Below are positions 15,139 to 23,267 of a DNA stretch of 28,349 nt, piece after piece (positions within the stretch are counted from its first letter, which is position 1; each line of letters begins with the position of its first letter). Location: NCBI GenBank assembly GCA_964628515.1, contig CAZVNZ010000035.1:1-28349 (forward strand), read 5' to 3'. Made by a program: the position numbers and the translations under genes. This DNA comes from CAZVNZ01 sp964628515 (GTDB lineage: Bacteria > Bacillota > Clostridia > Christensenellales > Christensenellaceae). A model generated the notes under the pieces. The model saw only the letters and a list, made by a program, of their open reading frames with translations. It made no database searches and was not told the origin of the DNA.

Positions 15139-15564
15139 ATGGTTACTAAGTTTAAAGACAGAGACGAGCTTGCAATATTATGCGAAGAATTTCGCAGGTT
15201 GGTACTGGCAAATAGATATAACGACTGCTACGATTGCATATTAGAGGCGTTAATACGCTATCCTCATGCACCCCAACCACACAACTTTTTGGGTATACTT
15301 CTTTTAAAAAAAGGAGACAAAGCCACTGCAATCAAGCATTTTTTAGCGGCGGAAGCTTTAGACCCAACCTACGAGCCTGCACGGCTTAACTTGGAAAATC
15401 AAGTTTCACCCTTCGCCAAAAAACGTTGCTTTTTTGACGAGACGGACTGCCCCACAAAAACCGATTGCAAATGCACCGTAAAATATACGGACGAGGGAGT
15501 AGGGCAGGTAATAAGGAAAAATTTTTTGCTAAAAAAGGTTAAGGCATACAACAGCTTTAGCTAA
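15139..15564 (+). CDS. TPR-repeat protein with C-terminal cysteine cluster
   Basis: A 141-residue protein. Residues about 20-85 form two tetratricopeptide-like helical hairpins (PHNFLGILLLKKGDKATAIKHFLAAEALDPTYEPARLNL), a protein-interaction fold. The C-terminal third contains four cysteines (CFFDETDCPTKTDCKC) that could bind a metal or iron-sulfur centre, although spacing does not match a motif I know. A good ribosome site AAAAGGAG precedes the ATG. Its place between kdpE and the kdp transport genes suggests a role in control or assembly of the K+ system, but I know of no established function. Confidence 0.75.
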   Translation: MVTKFKDRDELAILCEEFRRLVLANRYNDCYDCILEALIRYPHAPQPHNFLGILLLKKGDKATAIKHFLAAEALDPTYEPARLNLENQVSPFAKKRCFFDETDCPTKTDCKCTVKYTDEGVGQVIRKNFLLKKVKAYNSFS

Positions 15565-15621
15565 GAAAATAAAGAGTTGTAAAAAATTAGTATATGGCAA
15601 TAGAAGTAAAATCAATAAAAG

Positions 15622-15705
15622 ATTTTGCTAAAATGCTGTAAAAGACATCAAACGCTGTAATACCGCTTTTATATGTTCTTTATATAAAATTTATATTACA
15701 GCGTT
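15622..15705 (+). promoter_or_regulatory. Candidate kdp operon promoter and leader hairpin
   Basis: An extended -10, TGCTAAAAT (15626-15634), has no recognisable -35 box. It is followed by a nested hairpin: outer 12-bp stem AACGCTGTAATA (15651-15662) / TATTACAGCGTT (15694-15705), inner 8-bp stem TTTTATAT (15667-15674) / ATATAAAA (15682-15689). The stretch ATTTTGCTAAAAT (15622-15634) matches AATTTGCTATAAT at the kdpD promoter in 11 of 13 positions. The hairpin could equally be a terminator for the TPR gene, but its T tract is poor. It is not a recognisable c-di-AMP (ydaO) riboswitch. Confidence 0.45.
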
Positions 15706-15776
15706 CTTTATTAATGGCAAATTGATATATATATGTATTATTATAGAAAAGCGAAAAAATCAAATGGAGGATGTTT

Positions 15777-15866
15777 ATGGATATTATTATGATAGCAAGT
15801 GTACTGGTAAGCGCAGTGTCGGTATTTTTGTTAATGAAATTTTGCAATAAACAAATACAAAAATAG
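15777..15866 (+). CDS. 29-residue membrane peptide ahead of kdpF
   Basis: A very small ORF encoding 29 residues with one hydrophobic helix (about residues 3-20, MIASVLVSAVSVFLLM) and a short basic tail. It has a consensus ribosome site, TGGAGG, and its stop overlaps the ribosome site of kdpF. Kdp operons of some clostridia are reported to have two small hydrophobic ORFs before kdpA (kdpZ and kdpY in Clostridium acetobutylicum, from memory), and this peptide fits the first position. A role as an accessory lipid-like subunit of the Kdp complex, as for KdpF, is inference. Confidence 0.6.
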   Translation: MDIIMIASVLVSAVSVFLLMKFCNKQIQK

Positions 15867-15875
15867 GAGAAAATT

Positions 15876-15953
15876 ATGTTAATATTATTGATTATTGTTT
15901 TTGGTTTGAGCGGTTATCTTCTTTACGCTCTTATAAATCCGGAAAAATTTTAG
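15876..15953 (+). CDS. kdpF: KdpF, small subunit of the Kdp K+ pump
   Basis: A 25-residue single-helix peptide ending YLLYALINPEKF, the characteristic KdpF C-terminus. KdpF is a small membrane subunit that stabilises the KdpABC complex. An AGGAGA ribosome site lies five bases before the ATG, and the stop is 14 bases before the kdpA ATG. It is too short for routine gene calling. Confidence 0.85.
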   Translation: MLILLIIVFGLSGYLLYALINPEKF

Positions 15954-15967
15954 GAGGAAGATAAAAT

Positions 15968-17689
15968 ATGCTTCAAATTATACTTAATCTGCTAATTTTT
16001 ATTGCAATAGCAATACCTGTGGGCAACTACTTGTATAAAATTACAGATAAAAAAAGAACCTTTGCCGACCCGGTATTCGATAAGGTGGATAACGCTATTT
16101 ATCGTGTTTGCGGAATAGACGGCGTAGATATGAACTGGAAAAAATACTTCTCCGCACTACTCATCACCAATATTGTGATGATACTGGTGGGGTATTTGGT
16201 TTTAAGAATACAAGACGTATTATTCTTTAACCCAAACAACATAGGTGGGATGGAGGCAACACTATCCTTTAACACAATTATAAGCTTTATGACAAACACA
16301 AACCTTCAGCATTATTCGGGAGAATCCGGACTTAGCTATTTTTCTCAAATGTTTGTAATTATAATGATGATGTTTACATCGGCAGCTACGGGTTATTGTG
16401 CTTGTATGGCAATGGTTAGAGGTTTTTGCGGTAAAAAAATGGGCAATTACTTTGTAGATATGGTGCGCATAATAACACGTTTGTTAATCCCACTTTCTAT
16501 AATAGTAGGACTTGTACTTGTATGGCAGGGCTCTCCCCAAACTTTAGACGCAAATGCTACGGTTACTACAATAGAAGGGACACAGCAAGACTTACCCTTA
16601 GGGCCTATTGCATCGTTGGTATCCATAAAACACTTAGGTACTAACGGCGGTGGCTTCCTTGGTGCAAACTCTTCAACACCATTTGAGAACCCCACAATAC
16701 TAAGTAACTTGGTAGAAATGTTCTCTATGATGCTAATACCCGGCGCTTGCGTAATCGCGTTTGGCTTAATGTACCATTACAGCAGAAAAGAAAAAAACGG
16801 TACACAAATGCAAATCAAAAAACACGTGGTATTTGGCGCACAAGGCAAATCGGTATTTATTGCAATGTTTGTAATATTCTGTGCAGGACTCATGGTAATC
16901 TTTGCTTCCGAAAGTGCAGGTAACCCCGTGCTCGGCTCTATTGGAATAGACCAAAGTATGGGCAGTTACGAGGGCAAGGAGGTTAGGCTGGGTATAGCCC
17001 AATCGGCGATGTTCTCCACCGTTACAACCTCCTTTACGACGGGTACGGTTAATAATATGCACGACACCCTAACGCCATTAGGAGGCATGATACCCCTGCT
17101 TAATATGATGCTAAACACGGTATTTGGCGGTGTGGGCGTAGGGCTTATGAATATGCTGTTATATGTACTGCTTGCAGTATTTATCTGCGGACTGATGATA
17201 GGCAGAACTCCCGAATACTTAGGCAAAAAAATAGAAAGCAAGGAAATGAAACTTGCGGTAATAAGTATAATAGTACATCCCTTGTTAATATTAGGATTTA
17301 GTGCGGTTGCCGTTTCTAACAACTACGGTTTGGAGGGTATATCCAACCCGGGGTATCACGGACTCTCTCAGGTGCTTTACGAGTATTCCTCGGCGGCGGC
17401 AAACAACGGCTCCGGCTTTGAAGGTTTAGGCGACAACACATACTTCTGGAATATAACCACTGGGCTTGTAATGTTCTTTGGCAGATACGTTTCCATAGTA
17501 TTACAGCTTGCAATAGCAGGCTCGCTACTAAGCAAAAAACCTGTAAACGAATCTATTGGTACATTGCAAACAGGCACAGTTTCTTTTGGTGTAATAACTG
17601 CCGTGGTAGTAATTATATTTGCAGCACTAACATTTTTACCGGCAATTTCCTTAGGACCTGTGGCAGAATTCTTAACTTTAGGGAGGTAA
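15968..17689 (+). CDS. kdpA: KdpA, K+-binding and channel-like subunit
   Basis: A 573-residue integral membrane protein with about ten hydrophobic helices, related to the SKT superfamily of K+ channels and transporters. It selects K+ and passes it to KdpB. The selectivity-filter repeats are visible, notably HLGTNGGGFLGANSSTPFENP in the middle and FTTGTVNNMHDTLTPLGG, where TNGGG matches the filter segment of the E. coli protein. The N-terminus resembles other KdpA (PVGNYLYKITD). A ribosome site TAGGAGGAAG precedes the ATG. It is 6 bases from kdpB. Length is close to the usual 557-560. Confidence 0.96.
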   Translation: MLQIILNLLIFIAIAIPVGNYLYKITDKKRTFADPVFDKVDNAIYRVCGIDGVDMNWKKYFSALLITNIVMILVGYLVLRIQDVLFFNPNNIGGMEATLSFNTIISFMTNTNLQHYSGESGLSYFSQMFVIIMMMFTSAATGYCACMAMVRGFCGKKMGNYFVDMVRIITRLLIPLSIIVGLVLVWQGSPQTLDANATVTTIEGTQQDLPLGPIASLVSIKHLGTNGGGFLGANSSTPFENPTILSNLVEMFSMMLIPGACVIAFGLMYHYSRKEKNGTQMQIKKHVVFGAQGKSVFIAMFVIFCAGLMVIFASESAGNPVLGSIGIDQSMGSYEGKEVRLGIAQSAMFSTVTTSFTTGTVNNMHDTLTPLGGMIPLLNMMLNTVFGGVGVGLMNMLLYVLLAVFICGLMIGRTPEYLGKKIESKEMKLAVISIIVHPLLILGFSAVAVSNNYGLEGISNPGYHGLSQVLYEYSSAAANNGSGFEGLGDNTYFWNITTGLVMFFGRYVSIVLQLAIAGSLLSKKPVNESIGTLQTGTVSFGVITAVVVIIFAALTFLPAISLGPVAEFLTLGR

Positions 17690-17695
17690 CGCTTA

Positions 17696-19753
17696 ATGAG
17701 TAAAGCAAAGAAAACGAAATTTATTACAAAAGATGTGCTGCTATCTGCCGTAAAAGGCGCATTTAAAAAATTAGACCCACGTTATATGGCTAAAAACCCT
17801 GTAATGTTTGTGGTAGAAATAGGGTTTATAATAACGTTGTTGTTATCCTTATTCCCGGCTATGTTTGGAGAGGTAGACAGCAACCTTAGGACATACAATA
17901 TAATAGTATCTATAATATTACTAATAACCGTACTGTTTGCAAATTTTGCAGAAGCGGTGGCGGAAGGCAGAGGTAAAGCCCAAGCGGCAAGCCTTAAAAA
18001 AACCCAAAAAGATACAACCGCACGCCTAATCGGCAAAGACGGCAGCGAAAGTATTATAAGTGCATCACAATTAAAAAAAGGTGATGTTGTACTGGTAAAA
18101 GCAGGAGAGCTAATCCCCAACGACGGCGAGGTTATAGAGGGCATAGCATCTGTGGACGAATCCGCAATAACAGGGGAATCCGCCCCCGTTGTTAAGGAAT
18201 GTGGTGGCGACTTTGCCTCTGTAACAGGTGGCACAACGGTAGCATCCGACTGGCTAAAAATAGAGATTACTTCTCTACCCGGCGAAAGCTTTTTAGATAA
18301 GATGATAGCAATGGTAGAAGGGGCAAAAAGACAAAAAACCCCTAACGAAATTGCACTTACTACATTACTTGTAAGCCTTACCTTAGTGTTTATTATAGTA
18401 ATTGTAACCCTGTATCCCATTGGTGTGTACTCCGGAATAACAATTTCCGTATCCACATTAATAGCCTTAATGGTGTGCTTAATACCCACAACCATTGGCG
18501 GACTGCTATCTGCAATAGGTATAGCCGGTATGGACAGAGTAACACGTTTTAACGTAATTGCAATGTCCGGTAAAGCGGTGGAAGCCTGCGGAGACGTAGA
18601 TACCATGATACTGGATAAAACGGGTACAATCACCTTTGGTAACAGACTGGCGGCAGATTTCTTTCCTGTGGGCGATGCCACAAAGCAAGAGATTATAGAT
18701 TACTCCGTACTAAGCTCTTTGCACGACGATACCCCAGAGGGTAAATCCATTGTGGAATTAGGGCGCAGACTGGGTGCATGTGTAAGCGAAAAAGACTGTG
18801 TAAACGCATCTTTAATAGAGTTTACCGCACAAACCAAAATGAGCGGGCTTGACACTACGGACAACATAGCAATACGTAAAGGCGCGGCAAGCGCCATAGA
18901 AGAATACATTAAAGCAAAAGGCGGAGCAATACCTCAGGATTTAGCTCTAAAAGTAAACGAAATTTCTCAACTGGGTGGTACACCCTTAGTAGTGTGTGTA
19001 GACGATAGAATTTTAGGTGTAATCTACCTAAAAGACACAGTAAAACCGGGACTTATAGAGCGTTTTGACAGGCTAAGAGCCATTGGTATTAAAACCATTA
19101 TGTGCACAGGGGATAACCCTCTAACAGCGGCTACTATTGCTCAAGAAGCAGGTGTAGACGAGTTTATAGCAGAATGTAAGCCGGAAGATAAGATGAACTT
19201 TATCAAAAAAGAGCAAGCGGCAGGCAAATTGGTTGCAATGACGGGAGACGGCACAAACGACGCACCGGCACTTGCACAAGCAGATGTAGGGCTTGCCATG
19301 AACAGCGGTACAACAAGTGCAAAGGAAGCCGCCAACATGGTGGATTTAGACAGCGACCCAACAAAAATATTGGATGTTGTGGAAATAGGTAAACAACTGC
19401 TAATAACCCGTGGGGCACTAACCACCTTTAGTATAGCAAACGATATTGCAAAATACTTTGCTATAATACCGGCAATGTTTATGATGATAATACCTGAGAT
19501 GAGCGCACTAAACATAATGGGGCTTTCCACCTCGTACAGCGCTATACTGTCGGCGTTAATCTTTAATGCGGTAATAATACCCATACTTATACCCCTTGCA
19601 ATGAAAGGCGTAAAATACACACCTATGAGTGCAAGCAAGCTACTGGCAAAAAATATGGGTATATATGGTATAGGCGGTGTAATAGCACCATTTATCGGCA
19701 TTAAACTCATAGATATTATAATAACACCCCTGCTAAGTTTAATAGGGATGTGA
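17696..19753 (+). CDS. kdpB: KdpB, P-type ATPase subunit
   Basis: A 685-residue P-type ATPase subunit that powers K+ uptake. The phosphorylated aspartate is Asp307 in DKTGT, and the actuator motif is TGESAPV with Ser162; both have the same numbering as in E. coli KdpB, where Ser162 phosphorylation inhibits the pump. The hinge motif MTGDGTNDAPALAQADVG and the nucleotide-binding KGAASAIEEY are present. Membrane helices cluster near residues 40-90, 215-275 and at the C-terminus. It lies between kdpA and kdpC in one operon, with a GGGAGG ribosome site. Confidence 0.97.
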   Translation: MSKAKKTKFITKDVLLSAVKGAFKKLDPRYMAKNPVMFVVEIGFIITLLLSLFPAMFGEVDSNLRTYNIIVSIILLITVLFANFAEAVAEGRGKAQAASLKKTQKDTTARLIGKDGSESIISASQLKKGDVVLVKAGELIPNDGEVIEGIASVDESAITGESAPVVKECGGDFASVTGGTTVASDWLKIEITSLPGESFLDKMIAMVEGAKRQKTPNEIALTTLLVSLTLVFIIVIVTLYPIGVYSGITISVSTLIALMVCLIPTTIGGLLSAIGIAGMDRVTRFNVIAMSGKAVEACGDVDTMILDKTGTITFGNRLAADFFPVGDATKQEIIDYSVLSSLHDDTPEGKSIVELGRRLGACVSEKDCVNASLIEFTAQTKMSGLDTTDNIAIRKGAASAIEEYIKAKGGAIPQDLALKVNEISQLGGTPLVVCVDDRILGVIYLKDTVKPGLIERFDRLRAIGIKTIMCTGDNPLTAATIAQEAGVDEFIAECKPEDKMNFIKKEQAAGKLVAMTGDGTNDAPALAQADVGLAMNSGTTSAKEAANMVDLDSDPTKILDVVEIGKQLLITRGALTTFSIANDIAKYFAIIPAMFMMIIPEMSALNIMGLSTSYSAILSALIFNAVIIPILIPLAMKGVKYTPMSASKLLAKNMGIYGIGGVIAPFIGIKLIDIIITPLLSLIGM

Positions 19754-19764
19754 GGAGATAAAAT

Positions 19765-20394
19765 ATGTTTGTAAGTAAAGTTTTAAAACCATTAAGGGTT
19801 ATAGTAGTTTTTTCGCTGGTAATGTTTCTCATATGCGGTCTACTCTACCCATTAGCACTAACAGGGCTATCCCAACTGATATTTCCCTGGCAGGCAAACG
19901 GCAGTCTTATTTATATAGATGATAAACCGGTGGGCTCTGCATTAATAGGGCAAAATTTACAAGACCCTCGCTTTATGAAGGGGCGTCCTTCTGCGGTAAA
20001 CTATAATGTGTACACGGCAGAGGAATTAGCGGACGGCACCTACGGCGGAGTTGCAACAGGCTCTAACAACTATGCAAACTCCAATCCCGATTTAAAAGCA
20101 CGTGTAGAGGCGGATATAGAAACCTTCTTAGCCGCAAATCCAACGGTTAAAAAGGGAGAAATACCGGGAGACATTCTAACAGCGTCAGGCTCCGGCTTAG
20201 ACCCTCACATTACCCCTATAAGTGCGGAAATACAAGTGCCGGCATTAGCGGAAAACTCCGGCTTGTCCGAGGAAAAGCTAAGGGAGATTATTGCTAAAAA
20301 CACCACGGGCAAAGGCTTTGGAGTTTTTGGCGAGGACACGGTTAATGTGCTTTTGGTTAATTTGGATATTGCAAAAGAACTTGGTTTAATCTAA
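19765..20394 (+). CDS. kdpC: KdpC, accessory subunit of the Kdp pump
   Basis: A 209-residue protein with one N-terminal membrane helix (about residues 12-35) and an extracytoplasmic domain. It binds the KdpAB complex and aids K+ capture and catalysis. Family signatures are QNLQDPRFMKGRPSAVNYN, SGSGLDPHITP and the C-terminal VNVLLVNLDIAKEL. There is an AGGAGAT ribosome site 11 bases after the kdpB stop. It is the last gene of the transporter operon; kdpD follows after 197 bases with its own promoter. Confidence 0.95.
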   Translation: MFVSKVLKPLRVIVVFSLVMFLICGLLYPLALTGLSQLIFPWQANGSLIYIDDKPVGSALIGQNLQDPRFMKGRPSAVNYNVYTAEELADGTYGGVATGSNNYANSNPDLKARVEADIETFLAANPTVKKGEIPGDILTASGSGLDPHITPISAEIQVPALAENSGLSEEKLREIIAKNTTGKGFGVFGEDTVNVLLVNLDIAKELGLI

Positions 20395-20424
20395 ACCGCA
20401 ATAGCTTATTAATCAACAAAAGTG

Positions 20425-20453
20425 TAGCAAATGCAAAGTAAATTTGCTATAAT
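20425..20453 (+). promoter_or_regulatory. kdpD promoter inside an 8-bp dyad
   Basis: A perfect TATAAT (20448-20453) is preceded by TGC, giving an extended -10. The -35 region TAGCAA (20425-20430) matches poorly at the 17-base spacing. A perfect inverted repeat, TAGCAAAT (20425-20432) / ATTTGCTA (20442-20449), with a nine-base spacer, runs from the -35 region into the -10 box and may be an operator. It suggests that kdpD is transcribed separately from kdpFABC. Confidence 0.55.
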
Positions 20454-20491
20454 ACAAATATTGAAACCCAAAATAAATAACTGTTAAATGC

Positions 20492-20533
20492 TACTGCATA
20501 AAAAAGTGCCTATATGTACTATTTTATGCAGTA
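20492..20533 (+). promoter_or_regulatory. kdpD leader hairpin
   Basis: A perfect 12-bp stem TACTGCATAAAA (20492-20503) / TTTTATGCAGTA (20522-20533) has an 18-base loop. It lies in the predicted 5' leader of kdpD, about 30 bases after the transcription start. No T tract follows, so it is not an ordinary terminator. Function is unknown. Confidence 0.4.
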
Positions 20534-20591
20534 AGCTAATTTATGGAAGTATTGTTACTTCGTAGAAAAAAACAGTATAAGGCGGTATACT

Positions 20592-23267
20592 ATGACGGAA
20601 AAACGTCCGGATGCAGACAGGCTTTTAAAGGAATTAACGCAAAGTGACGAGCAAAAAAACAAAGGTAAGCTGAAAATATTTTTCGGTTATTCCGCAGGGG
20701 TGGGAAAAACCTACGCCATGTTAGAGGAGGCTCACGCCCTTAAAAATGCAGGGGTAGATGTAGTAATAGGGTATGTGGAACAGCATCAACGTCCGGCTAC
20801 ACTTGCATTAATAGAGGGACTGCCCCAAATTCCACCCGTACCAGTAACCTATAAATCCGCAACCTTTTACGAGTTTGATATAGACAGCGCACTAAAACGC
20901 CGTCCCAAGCTTATTTTGGTGGATGAGTTAGCCCACACCAACGCAAACGGATGTCGCCATTTAAAGCGGTATCAAGATGTAGAAGAGCTTTTGCGTATGG
21001 GGATAGACGTATACACCACCATTAATGTACAGCATATAGAAGGTTTGCACGATGTGGTACAGTCCATAACGGGCATAGCGGTTAGAGAGCGTATACCGGA
21101 CAGCGTATTTGACAGCGCACATAAAGTGGAGCTTATAGACATAGAGCCGGAGGACTTAATAAATCGTTTGGGGGAGGGTAAAATCTACAAAGAAACCCAA
21201 GCGGCGCAGGCGTTACAAAACTTTTTTACTAAAGATAATCTTATAGCACTAAGAGAAATTGCACTCAGAAGAACGGCAGACCGTGTAAATATTGCGGTAG
21301 AAAAAAACAAAACTTCATCTCAACATACAGAGTATTATACGGACGAGCATATTTTAATGTGCCTATCAAGCTCACCATCCAACCCCAAAGTTATACGCAC
21401 GGCGGCAAAAATGGCGGAAGCATTTCACGGCACCTTTACCGCCTTGTTTGTAGAAAGCCCCGACTACTCGGAGATGTCCGAGGAAAATAAAAAGCGGTTG
21501 CGAGATAATTTGCGTTTGGCAGAGCAGTTAGGTGCAAAAATAGCCACCGTATACGGAGACAACATCGCCTATCAGGTAGCGGAGTATGCAAAGGTAAGCG
21601 GTGTGTCCAAAATTGTTATGGGGCGTCCTGTTTCCAAATTTATTTTTGGGATAAAACAGCAAAACAGCGTGGACAGGCTAACGGCATATGCCCCCAACTT
21701 AGAAATTTACGTTATCCCCAATAAAATGACGGAGACCTTTCAAAGTACGGAAAGGCGTAGGTTTAAACCACCTGCATTTACCTTTACGGATACCCTGCGT
21801 GCTATTATGTGTTTGGTGATAGCCACGCTAATCGGGTTTTTGTTTCAGTATTTAGGGTTTAGCGAGTCTAATATAATTACTGTATATATTTTAGCATCCT
21901 TGTTTACCGCTGTTATTACAAACGGCAAGGTATACAGCTTAATATCTTCCATATTTGCGGTACTTTTGTTTAACTTCTTTTTTACAGACCCCACCCTGTC
22001 CCTATCCGCCTACGACCCGGGCTATCCTGTAACCTTTGTAATTATGTTTGCATCCGCATTTATTACAAGCACATTTACAAAGAGGGTAAAAGACCAAGCA
22101 AGGCAATCGGCAATGAATGCACGCAGAACGGATATTTTGCTGGAGACAAGCCAAAAATTACAGCTTTGCAAGGACAAAAACGGCATAATTTTAGAGAGTA
22201 TAAGGCAAATCCAAAAACTTTTGGATAAAGCAATAATAATTTACCCCGTTGTAAACGGAACATTAGGGGATGCAATAACCCAAGACAGCCAAAAGGACGC
22301 AGAGTATTTAACCACAGACGAATATGCGGTTGCCCAATGGGTATTTACCAACAACAAACACGCAGGCGCCTCCACCAACACTCTTTCGGGCGCTAAATGC
22401 CTGTATATGTCTGTAAGAAGCGGAAACAACGTGTTTGCCGTAATAGGCATACCAATGGTACGAAACGAAAAGCTGGATTCGTTAGACAAAAGTTTGCTTG
22501 TGGCAATGCTTGCGGAAAGTGCCCTTGCTTTAGAAAAGGAAAATCTGTTACTTGCCAAAAACGAAATGGCAATAAAGGTAAACAGAGAGGAGTTGCGCTC
22601 CAACCTACTTAGAGCCATTTCTCACGATTTAAGAACCCCTTTAACAGGTATTGCAGGGGGTAGTAGCTTTTTGCTGGAAAACTTAGAAACATTGGATAAG
22701 CAAACGCTAAAACTAATGTTAGACGACATTACAACGGACGCCCTTTGGCTTTCTAATTTAGTTGAAAATCTGCTTAATATGACACGTATCCAAGACGGCA
22801 GACTAACGGTAACCAAGAAAAACGAGTTAGTAGACGAGGTAGTTTCCGCCGCCTTATCTAAGGTGATGAAGCGCAGTAAAAGCAAATCGGTAAAAATAAA
22901 CAAACCGGACGAATTAATTTTTGTGCCTATGGACGCTCAACTTATGATGCAGGTAATAATAAATTTACTGGATAACGCATTTAAGCACACCAAGCCAAAC
23001 AGCGTAATCAACTTAGATTGCGAGCAAAAGGACAACCACTTTGTATTTTCCGTAAGCGATAATGGCGGAGGAATACCAAAGGAAAGAATAGGCAAGATAT
23101 TCGAGCCATTCTATACCACATCAAACCTAAGCGACGACAAGCAAAGAGGCATGGGTTTAGGCTTAAGCATATGTAAATCCATAGTAGAAGCACACAGGGG
23201 GAGCATTAAGGTAAAAAACAACAACGAAGGCGGTGCAACCTTTACGGTTACTTTGCCTATGAGTTAG
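20592..23267 (+). CDS. kdpD: KdpD sensor histidine kinase with putative c-di-AMP-binding USP domain
   Basis: An 891-residue sensor kinase for K+ limitation, close in length to E. coli KdpD. Residues 1-240 are the N-terminal KdpD domain, with Walker A GYSAGVGKT (32-40) and DELAHTNANGCRH. Residues about 250-380 are a universal stress protein domain containing Ser259-x-Ser261, then 20 residues, then FTALF (282-286). This matches the SXS-X20-FTAXY motif of c-di-AMP-binding KdpD from Staphylococcus aureus except for a final Phe. Four membrane helices follow (about 395-500), then a GAF-like region. The kinase core has His678 in SHDLRTPLTG, the N box LLDNAFKHT, and the G boxes DNGGGIP and GMGLGLSI. 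Its presumed partner KdpE is encoded upstream of the transporter genes. The start has AAGGCGG before the ATG. Confidence 0.96.
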   Translation: MTEKRPDADRLLKELTQSDEQKNKGKLKIFFGYSAGVGKTYAMLEEAHALKNAGVDVVIGYVEQHQRPATLALIEGLPQIPPVPVTYKSATFYEFDIDSALKRRPKLILVDELAHTNANGCRHLKRYQDVEELLRMGIDVYTTINVQHIEGLHDVVQSITGIAVRERIPDSVFDSAHKVELIDIEPEDLINRLGEGKIYKETQAAQALQNFFTKDNLIALREIALRRTADRVNIAVEKNKTSSQHTEYYTDEHILMCLSSSPSNPKVIRTAAKMAEAFHGTFTALFVESPDYSEMSEENKKRLRDNLRLAEQLGAKIATVYGDNIAYQVAEYAKVSGVSKIVMGRPVSKFIFGIKQQNSVDRLTAYAPNLEIYVIPNKMTETFQSTERRRFKPPAFTFTDTLRAIMCLVIATLIGFLFQYLGFSESNIITVYILASLFTAVITNGKVYSLISSIFAVLLFNFFFTDPTLSLSAYDPGYPVTFVIMFASAFITSTFTKRVKDQARQSAMNARRTDILLETSQKLQLCKDKNGIILESIRQIQKLLDKAIIIYPVVNGTLGDAITQDSQKDAEYLTTDEYAVAQWVFTNNKHAGASTNTLSGAKCLYMSVRSGNNVFAVIGIPMVRNEKLDSLDKSLLVAMLAESALALEKENLLLAKNEMAIKVNREELRSNLLRAISHDLRTPLTGIAGGSSFLLENLETLDKQTLKLMLDDITTDALWLSNLVENLLNMTRIQDGRLTVTKKNELVDEVVSAALSKVMKRSKSKSVKINKPDELIFVPMDAQLMMQVIINLLDNAFKHTKPNSVINLDCEQKDNHFVFSVSDNGGGIPKERIGKIFEPFYTTSNLSDDKQRGMGLGLSICKSIVEAHRGSIKVKNNNEGGATFTVTLPMS

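Noticed and set aside
15565..15776. Possible c-di-AMP (ydaO) riboswitch before the kdp transport genes
   Set aside because: Such riboswitches do control K+ transport in Bacillota, but the conserved core was not found; only a nested AT-rich hairpin is present.
17782..18681. 299-codon open frame on the minus strand opposite kdpB
   Set aside because: It lies wholly inside the well-supported kdpB gene, has no ribosome site and shows Ser/Ile/Pro-rich composition typical of an antisense shadow frame.
20395..20591. Terminator after kdpC
   Set aside because: The strong hairpin at 20492-20533 has no T tract and lies after the candidate kdpD promoter, so I list it as a leader hairpin instead.
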